The notes under the pieces were generated by a model. That model saw nothing but the letters and a program-made list of their open reading frames with translations. It was not told the DNA's origin and made no database searches. The translations under genes were made by a program, and so were the position numbers. A stretch of 64,000 nt of DNA from Siphonodentalium dalli (taxonomy: Eukaryota > Mollusca > Scaphopoda > Gadilida > Siphonodentaliidae). The DNA is taken from contig CP136063.1 of the NCBI GenBank assembly GCA_032622095.1, positions 38,104,106 to 38,168,105 on the forward strand, written 5' to 3'. Shown one piece after another: positions 33,950-46,210 of this stretch. Each line of letters starts with the position of its first letter. The stretch's first letter is position 1.

Positions 33950-35370
33950 ATAAATAATTAATTATATGCCCAAAATGGTTGCAATTTGGTCGGTAAAAGG
34001 TGGCGGTGAGGGGGAAGGGGTGGGAGAGACAAACCCTATAGGCCACATTCCTCATCCAATCGTCACCAAATTCATATGGATCCTTGGGGTGACCTATAGA
34101 TGTGAGCTTGCCATTTTGCAATATGTGTTGTGAAAACATGGCTGCCGGCACCCATCTTGCGTTTTACTCTTAGGATCACTGAATCATTCGGCACACCATG
34201 CAGGCCACTTCCGTCATTTTGACGTAGCCATATGTATACTCAGGGTGACCTCTAGATGGGAGGTATGTTTTGCCGAATTATGTAAAAACCATTGCCGTCA
34301 TGGATTTTACTCTTTATAGTACTAAATCCTTCAGGACACCCATACAGACAACATCTCTTATCCGATCTTCACCTAACTACAAATGGATATTTTGGGTGAG
34401 CTCCAAATAAAAGCTTACAATTTTCTCCAAATTATGTTAAAAAATTTGCCACCAGCGGCCATATTGGATTTCAAATTTGAATCCATTGTTGCACCATGCA
34501 TCCTACAATTATAAGTGAAATGTTTTGCAAAATAACAGGCATTATTTGGGATCACCACTAGATGGGAGCTATTTAATTAGAACGATTTCCGATGAAAAGG
34601 CATGACCATTGTCATCCATCTTGCATTTTAATCTTTGCACCACTAAATCTTTGGGACAGTCTACATGCCACATCCCTCATCCATTCGTCACTAAATTTCG
34701 TATGGTATCCTTGGGTGACATATAGATGGGAGTTCGATATTTTTGCCGATTTGTTATTAAAACATGGCTGCCGGCATCCATCTTGCGTTTTACTCTTTGC
34801 ATCACTGAATCATTCGGCACACCCTGCAGGCCGCTCTCGTCATTTGATCGTCGCCAAACTTCATATGGATACTCTGGGTGACCTCTAGATGGGAGCATAC
34901 CATTTTTCACAAATTATGTTGAAAAACATGGCTGCCAGTGGCCATCTTCTAGATGGGAGGTTACTATTTTTCCCGAATTCCGTTAAAACATTGCCGCCAG
35001 TTTTACTCTTTGTATGACTAAATCACCAGTTTTACTCTTTGTATGACTAAATCACCTACATGTCATATATGTCATCCGATCGTCACCAAACTATACGTAC
35101 GGATCCTCTGGTGACCTCTTGATGGGAGCTTACCATATTCCTAGTTATGTTCAAAAGCATGGCCACCAGTGGCCGTATTATATTTCAAATTTGAATCCAT
35201 GCAGCCCACAATTATTAGCGAAATGTTTTGAAAATGTACAGGCATGTTGGGGACCACCTCTAGATTTGACCTTTGTGTTCGACCGATTTCCGAAAAAACA
35301 TGGCCGCTATCAAAAATGCATTTTACTCTTTGTATCATTAAGTCCTTTGACACAACCTACACCCTAAAAA
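33950..35370. repeat. Degenerate ~158-bp satellite, about nine units
   Basis: The word GACCTCTAGATGGGAG or variants appears at about 34091, 34249, 34399, 34556, 34717, 34880, 34948, 35112 and 35256, so spacing is about 145-165 except for one short unit. Other words recur in phase: AACATGGCTGCC, CATCTTGCGTTTTACTCTTT and ATCGTCACCAAACT. Confidence 0.85.
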
Positions 35371-36050
35371 TCCTCAAAAAAGAGTATCGAATACTCTAAT
35401 GTTGAAAGGGGTGCTGTATATACGACCTACTTAATTAATACGTTTAACGATTGTTGAATGTTCTCTCTGGTACAAATTCGCCAGCGAAAAACCACACATG
35501 CTAGGCGTCGGCCCTATGGGGAATTAAAGTACCACCAGGGTACACATACTTGTGTATATGCGACCGATCCGATCATGCGTATATGATGTACCCTCTCTCT
35601 ACCGGAATTAAAAATCTTCAAAAAAATGAGTATCGAAGTATCAAATACTCTAATTTTGATACGGGTGCTATATATACGTCCCACTTTCTCGGCTCATTAC
35701 AAAAACGTATGTACAAGAAAAATTGTATATGGAACGAATGTTGAATGTTCTGCTAACGTCACACGAATGTTGGACGAATTTTGCTCTCTTTTCAACATTC
35801 GCCAACAAAAACCACACGTGCTAGGCGTGGTCCATATGACGAATCAAGGTGCCACCAGGGTACACATCCCTGAAAATATGGCCCCGATCCCACCATGAAT
35901 ATACGATGTGCCCACCCTATCTCTTTCTATCTCCCTCTCTCTCCATCTCTCTCTGCCATAATTTAATATCCTCAAAAATGAGTTTCGAAGTATCGGATAC
36001 TTTAATATTGATAGGGGCGTTATATATACGGCTCACTTCACGTTAAAAAA
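35369..36050. repeat. Three-unit degenerate tandem repeat
   Basis: Units start near 35369, 35610 and 35968 with AATCCTCAAAAA...GAGTATCGAA and contain ATATATACG, ACACGAATGTTGAATG and CCACACGTGCTAGGCGT. The third unit is preceded by a CT-rich microsatellite (TCTCTCTCC) near 35925. Confidence 0.8.
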
Positions 36051-37139
36051 AACTTATGTACAAGAAAAAATTAATGTCGAACGAATTTCACACGAATGCT
36101 GAACGAATGTTGAATATTGTGCTAATTTCACGGCCCTACGAAATCTTCATATTCAATAGCAGCTGTTTTTATTTCAGGGAGAGCGGCTCCCACAAATCAC
36201 ATATTTTCTGCCTCGACCCCCTGTGCATCCACACACCTGATTGTAATAATAAGCTGTCATGTAATCTTAACCGAAGTATACTTGCGCCACAATAAATATT
36301 CAGAACTGCATTCCACACAAATACGATACGAAGTTCACAGCAAAATTTCAGATCAGATGGGCGAGCGTATCAGCCGTTAATATAAAGTAATTGTTGGCGA
36401 ACAAAGTAGACTGCTGTGAGATGCGAAGACAACAATAGCTGATATTGGTGAGGTCACCTTCGTGGTACACTTCTGTTGCGTTTATGGTGTACATTACACT
36501 GTGGGATGGCGTAGTGGTATACAATACCATGTATCTATACATATATACACATGTATGCATAGGTCGCTTCGAGCGTTCGTTTTGTGGTACTGATGTCCGT
36601 CAGAAATCCGAATTGTCTAATCAGAATTTATCAACCATGACGCCACAATGAGAGCCTCACTAAATCATTGAAAGTATGCCCCTTGGCATTTGTGTAGGAA
36701 AACTCGAGTCAGCATAAAAAATACCTGCAGCTGAATGGTGTACGAAATAACCATAGTCAGAAATGGTAACGCATTCATTATCATATTATTAGGCATATAT
36801 ACAATATAACAACTTCAATGACGAGATTGTGAAAAATCTGTATATTGGTAACGCCTATCTAGTTGATTTTCTAATCACATTTAGTCCACGCAAATAGCAT
36901 GCAGAATAAAAAAATCGGGCAAACTTTACGATCTTCGTAACGTGGTTCAAGTACGCAAACACCGAGCACATTTCTAATCACATTTAGTACACATTTACGC
37001 AAATACCGACTATGTTTTAATCACATTTCGTCCACCACCTCCTACGACAGGGTCATATATACTTGCCAATATACACCATAGGAGGGCGTAATGGTGACCT
37101 AAGAATGGCTTCAGATAATGCACTTCTGATACGGCCTCT
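36051..37139. other. No gene; small ACGCAAATACCGA repeat
   Basis: No supported coding. CTAATCACATTTAGT...ACGCAAATACCGA words repeat three times at about 36870-37030. Confidence 0.5.
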
Positions 37140-37229
37140 CATAAGGATTAATTTAAGGTATCATTAAAATACGGTTACATCCAGAGAGGGTTAATTGAAT
37201 TATGGTCCGATGAGGGTAAATTGAAATAC
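37140..37229. repeat. Minisatellite AATTAAAATATGGTCCGATG, left part
   Basis: The same words as the array at 38020-38370. The 780-bp segment between them appears to have been inserted into the array. Confidence 0.7.
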
Positions 37230-38010
37230 CGACGCAGGGATGCAGCGAGGATGGAAAACTGAAGATTGGTGAGATCTGAGAGACGCCAAGATCCTTCTTC
37301 TCACTCAGCTTCGGACCGAGTCACCACATACACAATCAACCCTCCAACTGCCGAGCAACCAGCAGCAGCCAAGCCGGGCTGGACAGCGAGATTACACCTG
37401 CCGCTCCAGATCGGTTTGAAGTACAACTGGAACCTCCACTGACACAGATTCCATTGCAGGCGGAGGAGGATTCTTCCTTCACCGTCCCGAATACCCCACA
37501 AACCCACTCTGCCAAGAGCAGGTTTCTTCGGAACAACATATGCTGATCGAGATGCTGAAGAAATATAAAGAGGAGCAGGAAGAACAATTTGAACAGCACA
37601 AGAAACGCCCTAGTACGTTGTGTGTTCACCTATGTGGCTGGTGGGCAAAATTAAATAAACATACATATTTACTATAGTACACATCAACATAAGGATTATA
37701 GTTCACGCAGGGTGTATGCTTTGCTGAAAATTAATGAGCATACAATCTTTTTACCCTGAAATTATAGTTCCAAAATATTTTGTATGGAAATAAATTTCAT
37801 TGGAATCAGCTGTTGGAATTTGGCCCAATAAAACACCTCATGGATATCTCACAACCAGATCAGATGACAACACGGGGATTATATTGATCAGATTCGTCTG
37901 TCTGACGCAGTCAATCAACCTCCCCTCTGATTGGATTATGGGAACTAGAAAGGCATGCATATCCACAAGACGCAAACTCTTTACAACAATAGAATAGAAT
38001 ATAATAAAAT
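37230..38010 (+). pseudogene. Retroelement gag/ORF1-like fragment, duplicate 1
   Basis: The plus strand reads RRRDAARMEN, a stop, then SERRQDPSSHSASDRVTTYT and, in another frame, DRFEVQLEPPLTQIPLQAEE, then MLIEMLKKYKEEQEEQFEQH. This is one coding region broken by frameshifts. The basic RRRDAAR motif resembles N-terminal basic segments of non-LTR ORF1/gag-like proteins. A 3' non-coding part, shared with the second copy, runs to 38000. Residues match the copy at 39968 closely, with a 30-base extra piece (AAGCCGGGCTGGACAGCGAG) here. Confidence 0.5.
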
Positions 38011-38019
38011 TAAAACAAA

Positions 38020-38370
38020 ATTAAAATATGTCCAATGAGTGTTACTAAAAAAATATGGTCCCATGATGGTCAATTAAAACAACGTACTTGATTTTTAATT
38101 AAAATATGGTCCTATGATAATAATATGGACCCATGGGGATTAATTAAAATATGGCTCAATTAAGGTCAATTAAAATGTGGTAACACGAGTTAATTAATAA
38201 ATAGGGCCCCATTATAAGGGTTAATAACAATTAAAATATGTGTTGATTAAACTAGCTCCCAATGGGGTAAAAAACAATATAGTCCCATGAGGGTCACTTA
38301 AAATATGGTCCAATGAGGACTGACTAAAATATGTCCCCTCCCCCATGAGGATCAATTAAAACATGGTCGC
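38020..38370. repeat. Minisatellite AATTAAAATATGGTCCCATG
   Basis: About ten degenerate units of 25-35 bases with AAAATATGGTCC and GGGTCAATT words. Confidence 0.85.
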
Positions 38371-38969
38371 AGGAAGGGGGTAATTTCTGAATATTCTTCA
38401 ATGTATATAGCATTATTATACATGCTCCGTAAACATTAATAGAAATGATGTTTAGAATTAGGCCACGCTGTATGTTAAACAACCAATGTGAAAGGTTAGT
38501 GTTGGAACTTTTCTTGATAACATCTCTATTCATAGCTCCGATATATTCCGCATACAAAGAAATGAAAAGTCAATATTTTCAAACAGCACGAAGGAGAAAC
38601 GTGGCAATTGTTTAACACTAAATGAAAAAGTTACTCTAAGCGGTATTATATAGAATGTTAAACACCGATATAAACAAACACCTGGTAGGATTCATGTTCG
38701 AATTAGATTTCTTATACAATCGTCAAATCCCCGGGCAGTATAATAGTAGATAGCATTTCGATTTATTTCACGTGAAAATAAATGAAAGGCGTTTAAATAT
38801 CAATACAACAAAGCAGGTTAAAGAACACTATAAATACATAACGCGCAGCGCGCTAATGTTTAACGCGCGAATTCCCGTTATAAATAATCAGTTCGCACTT
38901 ATTTGGCATGCGAATAACAAATCATGGGTCAACCAAGCATGTCTCGAGAGACGCCCCCCTGCATAAAAT
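38371..38969. other. No gene recognised
   Basis: Short ORFs only; the AACGCGCAGCGCGC words near 38840 are a small GC-rich patch. Confidence 0.5.
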
Positions 38970-39480
38970 GATAATATAAACGACAATAAACGAAACTGAA
39001 ATTCACAAATACACCTTTTACTGGACTCGGCCTCGGTGTCGCACTACAACTAAATACCAAGAAATAGTAGTTGATTATACACCCGGAGGGCGAAATAAAC
39101 AGTACTTTGAGTATAATTCACTACATGTATCATACACTCACGTCGGAACTAAAACGTTCATTGATTTGAACCGCCAACATCATAACAACAATAACATAAT
39201 CTATAACAATAACAATCAGCACCTAATTAACGAACCGGTGGCTGACTCGGCTGTCTCCGACTACAACTTTTAGTGGGCGGTAGAACGAAAAATGTCGATA
39301 AAAGTTGAAATATAAGAGTTACAAATTATCGTTTGTATTTTTTTTATTTGTAATTGGCACAGCTTATCACAAACCAAAAATTAAAATTATTTACATAATG
39401 TAAACGACAATAAACAAAATTGAAAATCCCAAATACACATTTTACCGGGATCGGCCTCGGGGTCCCACTACAACTTATAC
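38970..39480. repeat. Pair of ~90-bp direct repeats
   Basis: TAAACGACAATAAACGAAAC...TCGGCCTCGGTGTCGCACTA at 38976-39062 recurs with changes at about 39400-39480. Confidence 0.8.
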
Positions 39481-39967
39481 TGCTTCCCAAAAATCCCCAT
39501 TCTATAAATAAAACCTCCATGACCCCACTGGATATCAATAAAAACGGATTGAGAGAACACCATTAGATGGCATTAGGTTAATTCGCTCGTCGATCGCCGG
39601 CCGGTTTTTATTACTCCATTGTGCTTTCTTTTTTCCTCTTTTTTCTTCTTTCGATTTAATATTTTCTTTTTTTCTTTCACAATCATGTTTGATTAGAGAT
39701 TATTTTGTATATTTTCATGGAATTGTGTTAGTTTCCTGTGTTTGATTCTGAAACTCTTCATGTATGGAGGAAATGAATACATATATATAATCCCCTCCGA
39801 GTTGGTCGATATGCCCACGCTACAGCACGCGGGATCTGCCTTGGGTTGGAGTATCCATTGTCAAGCTTCCCGCGCGCAGGTTTTTTCTGGATTATCGGAT
39901 CACACCTCGTTGCCCGATACCGTCCCAATCCCATGGGACAAAGGCGAAGAATGCAGCTGCGAGCGGA

Positions 39968-40700
39968 ATGAAGCGGAGGAAGACACCTTCCCACCGACGC
40001 AGAGACGCAGCAAGGATTGCAATCTGGAGATTGAGGAGATCTGAGAGACGTCAAGATCCTTCTTCTCACTCAGCTTCGGACCGAGTCACCACAGACACAA
40101 TCAACCCTCCAACTGCCGAGCAACCAGCAGCAGCCTGCCGCTCCAGATCGGTTTGATGTACAACTGGAACCTCCACTGACACAGATTCCATTGCAGGCCG
40201 ATGAGGATTCTTCCTTCACCGTCCCGAAAACCCCATAAACCAACAATACCAATAGCAGGACACTTCGGAACAACAACAGATGCTGATCGAGATGCTGAAG
40301 AAATATAAAGAGGAGCAGGAAGCACAATAGTACACACCAAAATAAGGATCATAGTTCACTCAGGGTGTATGCTTTGCTGAAAATTAATGAGCATACAGTC
40401 TATTAAATGATTTTCTCGAGAATCAAGAGCAAGTAATTGAAATTAGACCAAGAAATTATAGTTCCAAAATATTTTGTATGGAAATAAATTTCATTGGAAT
40501 CAGCTATTGGAATTTGGCCCAATAAAACACCTCATGGATATCTCATAACCAGACCAGATGACAACACGGTGATTATCTTGATCAGATTCGTCTGTCTGAC
40601 GCAGGCAATCAACCTCCCCTCTGATTGGATTATGGGAACTAGAAAAGCATGAATGTCCACAAGACACAAACTCTTTACAACAATAGAATATAATATAATA
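39968..40700 (+). pseudogene. Retroelement gag/ORF1-like fragment, duplicate 2
   Basis: The plus ORF from 39968 starts MKRRKTPSHRRRDAARIAIW and continues into SERRQDPSSHSASDRVTTDT before a stop at 40156. Frame-shifted coding then continues as DVQLEPPLTQIPLQADEDSS and MLIEMLKKYKEEQEAQ. Highly basic SHRRRDAAR-type starts are seen in non-LTR ORF1/gag-like proteins, but that is weak evidence. The downstream 370 bases match 37680-38000, with an insert of ~45 bases near 40410. Confidence 0.5.
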
Positions 40701-41889
40701 GTTATTGCAATACACCAGATAAATAGGCAGTTGCAAGTTACATATTAATGAATTAAAAATTAAAACATATAAAACAACATCATACACACTTGTGAATACG
40801 GGCCGGGTTCGCGCTGTCGGCAGCTAAATTAGCCAATAGCCAATTTTTTTCGAATTTGTCTAAACTTTTTGATAAATGTTTTACCCCAAATGGAGACGGA
40901 AAGCATATGGTCGGAAAGCTAACTAAAAAAATTCTGAATAGATCGACATTCAAGACGAAATTAGGCAACGAAAGTATTTAGTACCACGGAAATATCTTAA
41001 CGGGTGGCGTTGATTGAATTGTGACGGCTGTACAAAGGGAACATTACACATTGAAACTGCCCATAATCAAACTTCACGAGACAGCAACAGCCTTGAGGTA
41101 AGCTCTAACATTCAACAGGCCTAATTGTCAAAATGTTTAAGCCGTATACTGGTTATATACTTGTTTGTTGATTAGGCAGTCGGTAAGATCATTTAGATAA
41201 TTTTCCTAAATGCTTTGTTTCTTACAGATGAGCAGTTCTTACCTCAATGGTTACGTAATGTGTCATTAACTGCGTCCCGTCTAATAACCTGGCTTCACAC
41301 CATAACAGGTTTGAATACAATAGATATTCAAAAGTTATCACTTTACTACAATAAGTAACATTTAGCGACCAGCGTGGTGTCATCGACGTATATTTATTAC
41401 AATTGGTTTAGCGGATTTGTGTGATTATAATTATATCGAATTTTAATTTCATGTTTGCAATAGCCGTATTCTATAATATTGTTTTATTAATTGGTCTGCC
41501 TTTGTGATACCGATGTTCGTATAATATTGTAAAGTTTGTGTGTTGTTTTAATTATGTTTTTATTCTGAGTAACAAATGAAGTTTAAAACAAATATTTTAG
41601 TCATTAATTGTGAACCGCCCAGGATATGAGAATTTAATTTGCCCAAAGTTTTGTTTAATTTGGCCAAAAACCATTTGGCCAAATGTTTTTTTTTATTAGG
41701 TTAAAAATAAAAAACTTATTTGGCTAAACTTTTGGCCACAATATTTTTCGGTCCAGCGCGAACACTGAACACGACCCTCCGACTGGGCTGCTCTTTTCAA
41801 TCACTGCTGACACATTTGAAAATTCCATAGTCCTTAACTACTTTATGTTTATTGAATTTGGGTTCGAAAAGTATATTTTATAAACCTCA
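40701..41889. other. No gene recognised
   Basis: AT-rich; TTTGGCCAAA words cluster at 41640-41735 (small palindromes). No coding support. Confidence 0.5.
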
Positions 41890-42990
41890 ATAAATTTCAC
41901 ATTTAGCATTTCTAACTCAATCCACCATGAACTCTACTAAAATGTTGCATCCATGGGTTTGGTTGGTCATAAGCATTTATTTTGACTCCATAAAATTTGG
42001 GGGAAATTGGGTTAGCAAAGACCTCAAGGAATATGGAGTCTCAAATTCTAAAAGATATATATAAATAATAAACAACTTTAAGGTCTTTGCGGACCCATTT
42101 CCCCCCAAAATTTGATAGATCCATATAAATGATTCTGTTCACGCATATTAGTGATCACAGAAACCATGATCATTGATGCAACATTTTAAGAGTATACTTC
42201 ATTTTGGATTATATTAGAAATACAAAATATGAACTTTGTAGAGATTTAAAAACATATTTGTAGGCAATGGTCCAATAATAACAAAGTTCTTATCTAAGAA
42301 TAAAATATGGGAATGTGTACCGAACACTGTGACGATTGATGGTACTATAACACACATATTATATTTCTCTGAGTGTCTTCAGAACAAAAATTACTTGGAA
42401 CCAGTTGCTGCCAAATGCTATACTAACTTCATAATATGGTTGACTGGTGAAGTCTGGTGTGAATGGATTTAGCAAATGGGTGATTATCCTATGATTGATT
42501 TGTAACATACTTACTAGAAAAAGTGTGATGGCCTGGTGTGGTTTTAATGAAGCTTAAAATTATATTGTCAACATGGTTCACAGCACACCAGATTGGCCAT
42601 AGCTAGCACATACCTGCTATCATCCACCGGGCCATGTTTAAGCAAGTAAACATATCATTTGTCAACAACTGGTTCTAAGTAATGTTTTCAAAGAACAATC
42701 AAGAAATATAATATTTTATAGTACATCATTCAACACAGTGTTCAGTACACATTCCCATATTTGATTCTTAGATATGGACTTTGTTTTTCTTGGACCATTG
42801 CCTGTAAATTTTATTTTTTTTAATTTCTATAAAGTTCATACTTTGTATTTCTAACATAATCCACCATGATGTATACTCTAAAAATGCGTCAATGGGCATT
42901 GGTTTCTGTGATTACTAATATACATGAACAGAACTCTTTATTTGGACTCTATCAAATTATGGACACATTGGAATTACAAAGACCTTAAAT
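41890..42990. repeat. Complex inverted/direct repeat block
   Basis: Bases 42073-42420 are the inverted form of 42650-42990 (CAATGGTCCAA, ATGGGAATGTGTACxGAACAC, AAAGACCTTAAA). Bases 41890-42035 are a third copy in the orientation of 42840-42990 (ATCCACCATGA...CTCT). A ~230-base centre separates the two arms. Confidence 0.8.
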
Positions 42991-43246
42991 TGCATGTTTC
43001 CTCAGATGGCACAAATTGGCCCAGCACACATCTCATGGATATCTTACAACCCGAAAAGATGGCAGGCTGATCACAACACAGGAATTATGTTGACTATTTT
43101 CAATCACGGTTGACACGTTTGAAAATCGAGATTTTACATGAATTAGCATAAATGATTTATAGATCAACTGGGAATTATTGAAAGGAAGTGTTTAATCCAG
43201 ATTTTCAGGTTAACGTCATTTGCTTCAAATGTGCGCATCATATGTA
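42991..43246. repeat. Fragment related to the 37.8/40.5-kb duplication
   Basis: AAATTGGCCCAGCACACATC followed by TCATGGATATCTTACAACCC resembles the ATTTGGCCCAATAAAACACC...CTCATGGATATCTCACAACC segment of the duplicated retroelement tail. Confidence 0.55.
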
Positions 43247-44004
43247 AACACCTAAACAAAGTCCCCCCTAATATATTCGGTTATATTTTATGAGATACTA
43301 GATGAATTTTGATGAAACTTTCCACAAAAGATTTGTGGTACCAAATACACTAAGTGTAATAATCACTGTGATGCGAGGTGAGACATGGCTGAGTGAGCAC
43401 AAATTGAATGGAAGAAGGGCACTTTTCAAAAGTTGCAAAACACAGGTAGAGCGATCAATCATTAGGCTGTGCCTTGGTTCCACACTTCTCGCACAGACTT
43501 GGAACATCCTTATATGTTGGTAATTCAATGGCCTACATGGTTGAAAACATGGTTTACTGACAAATGGCTTTAAATGGACTGATTTCAATAAATTTGTGTT
43601 GCTCACAGCATGAAACTTCAAGGTGTAATTCCACAGGAATATGGTTAGACTGAATGGCCTGGACATGCAGCAGGAACACTGTGTCCCGAAGATGACACGC
43701 ATATTATCGTGGACTCACTGTGTCACTTTTAGACCACATTTACAGCCAGTAACAACTTTTGTGAAAAGTGGAACAATGGAGTGACTGTCCACTCTACGTC
43801 AGTGTTTTTGAACTTTTGAAAGCACCCCTCTTCCATTCTAAAATCATGCTCAGTTGGCCATAACTTAACCCACAGGACGGTGCCTCACACTGATTGTGTA
43901 TAAGATACCACTAAACATTTGCGTACAGTTTTGTCAAGATCCATCTAATATCTCATAAAATATTGCGAATATGTTAGGGGAGGACTTTTTTTTTGGGAGG
44001 TGTT
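43247..44004. mobile_element. Long inverted-repeat element, 758 bp
   Basis: Ends AACACCTAAACAAAGTCC and, inverted, AACACCTCCCAAAAAAAAAG...; TA on both sides (43245-43246 and 44005-44006). The arms pair in diverged form over about 350 bases (TTTTATGAGATACTAGATG with its partner; AATGGAAGAAGGGCACTTTT with its partner). The opposed ORFs of 73 and 134 codons are artefacts of the arms. Confidence 0.75.
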
Positions 44005-44387
44005 TAGATATATTTGTTATCATAATATAATCACAAAAAGACCTGAAATCCGATAAACATGTATCATACAATAAACTAACGTTTGCAATTGTATCGATGA
44101 CCAACTTTTTCAAAAGCCAATATAATCGAACAATTATCCACGTTACTATATTTGTGTGGGAAGTTGGGCCAACCGTGCAAATTAGAAATTGAACGTAGAA
44201 TGAGCGCTAACATCTTCGTTTGCGTTCATGCTAACTTTAGAACAATCGAGAAACCCGTGCTGAATCTATTCAATACCAATCCACGTTTATATCATGGTTG
44301 AACCACTGTCGCCAATCACATATATATGTCCCGTGGATTTAACCCACATCGATTCAATATTTTTCATTTAGAGGGATGTAAAGTGGT
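44005..44387. other. Flank of the L1-like insertion
   Basis: No gene recognised. Confidence 0.4.
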
Positions 44388-44648
44388 AACATTTGAATGG
44401 GGGACTTCCGGTTATGACGTGACAACAGATGGTAACATTTTAATCGCTCCAAATAAAATTACAATATTTATACAACGAAAAAGGGATCGGCGTTCGAAAT
44501 TATATGGAAAGCTTTACTTTCTTTCGGAACGGTTCTGTCAACCTTTTTGAGGATTGCTGAAGATGTTTTGAGGTAAGTTTTTGAACTTTGATTGTGGACA
44601 GCATCAACCATCCAACCGCCGCCATTTTGAATCGATGTAAACATTCCG

Positions 44649-46210
44649 ATGCCAAAAAGGAAAAAGACGAAGAAAACTGGCAAAAGCAGTACAGATACTG
44701 ATGAATCGAGCAGCAGTGGTAATAATAATTCCACATTAAATAGTGAGGACAGTTTCAACCCTGATCCAAAAAGACAGCTAACAATGGAAGATTTCATGTC
44801 GACAAAATCAGGCATACCACCCTCGCCCATTGTAACAGACTTTACGAAACAGATTAATAACTTAGTATTAATAATCGATAAGCTTGCAGAAACGTCTACA
44901 GAAAATCATAGGTCCTACTCCAAAGAACAGCATGATCAGATTGGCAATTTCGGTCAGATTGTGAACAAATTCAAAGAAGAAATCCTGCAGGCATTCACCG
45001 ACAAGATCTCTACTCTTGAGGGAAGAATTAAACAGCTGGAAATCGAAAAGGACACACGATTTAAACAGTTTCAGACACGAGAAAACGATATGGTCACAGA
45101 AATGAATGAGTTGACATATAAGCTAAATGACTTAGAACAGCAAGGCAGGAAAGATTCGATAAGGATCAAGGAAGTGGAAGGCAACGAATCCGGGAAAGAT
45201 TGTCGGCGAAAAGTCCTCGAAATGTTCAAAACTCGATTACATATCGACATAGAACGATGGGAAATTCATATGTGCCATAGGATTGGCAGGAAGGTGTCGA
45301 ATTCTGATGAAAATAAAACTCAAAATTCTGGTAACCAGCAGCAGAAACCTAAAACCCGTGCCATGATTGTGAAATTCACGAACAGATACACAAAGTGTGA
45401 TATAATAGAAGCCAGAAGCCAATTGAAGAGATCTGGGATTTCTATAGTGGAAGATGCAACCCTTATGAACTCACATATTCTGTCGAAGGCATATAAAGCA
45501 CCTTCTGTAAATAACTCATGGTTGACAAATGGAAAGTTATACTTGAAATTGGCTAATGGCAAAATTGAAAAATTTCGAACAGAAGAGGAACTTAAAGGGG
45601 TACTGTACCCAAGATGTTGTTGTTGGTTTCTATAATCCCCGAGTCGGAGAATAAGTTAACAACTTTTCCATTTTTTGAAAGTCTGTTGAGTACGAAGTAT
45701 TGTTACGGATGGCAAATTTACCGGAATGCAAAAATACAAATTGTCGTTGTCGAGTAATTTTTGTAAAGTTTTCAACCAAATGAATCAAATAAACATTATA
45801 TTATATGCTTAGTAGTCCCATATACTCATTTAAGTTAGTGTACCGTCACTAGTCAATGAGTGGCTTGGGTTTTCTCCCCGTATAAGCATAATGTTTCAAA
45901 CGATCGTGTGTGCAATTGTTTTCCTAATCCAGTATCCCTCAATTATAATTTGATTACGTTTTGTACACGGAAATTCGAATTTTAAGAGACGCCATTTTAT
46001 GGCTGGAGCCATAAAATCAATTTATATTAAATTATTAACTTTTAAATTATTAAATTTTAAGATAGCCTATTAACCTGAGCGTTTACAGAATACATCTTCG
46101 ACTCAAATTACTTATATTTCTATATAGTATCGATAATAGATCGTTGTTATCACCGGGAATTTATTGAAAATGGCGTACAGTACCCCTTTAATGTCCTTAT
46201 TGGGTCTTAA
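44649..46210 (+). pseudogene. ORF1, L1-type RNA-binding protein, split by a MITE
   Basis: The start at 44649 opens MPKRKKTKKTGKSSTDTDES, a basic/Ser-rich N-terminus. A predicted coiled coil covers residues ~65-180 (KQLEIEKDTRFKQFQTREND, LTYKLNDLEQQGRKDSI). An RRM-like region follows at ~170-270 (MCHRIGRK, KTRAMIVKFTNRYTKCDIIE, GISIVEDATLMNSH), then a C-terminal domain with NSWLTNGKLYLKLANGKIEK. Such proteins coat the element RNA as trimers. The frame runs uninterrupted to 45595, where a TTAA-flanked element enters; read-through adds 13 foreign residues before a stop at 45635. Host-side sequence resumes at 46192 in phase and reaches TAA at 46208-46210, so only the last few codons are displaced. 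Confidence 0.85.
45596..46187. mobile_element. MITE family P3 in ORF1 (TTAA-flanked), 592 bp
   Basis: TTAA at 45592-45595 and 46188-46191; ends AGGGGTACTGTACCCA and, inverted, AGGGGTACTGTACGCC (13 matching bases). No coding. Deleting it with one TTAA restores the ORF1 reading phase to a nearby stop, so the insertion site is precise. TTAA targeting suggests piggyBac-type mobilisation. Confidence 0.9.

Noticed and set aside
43298-43702. 134-codon minus-strand ORF
   Set aside because: It spans the arm of an inverted-repeat element and overlaps a plus-strand ORF in the opposite arm frame.
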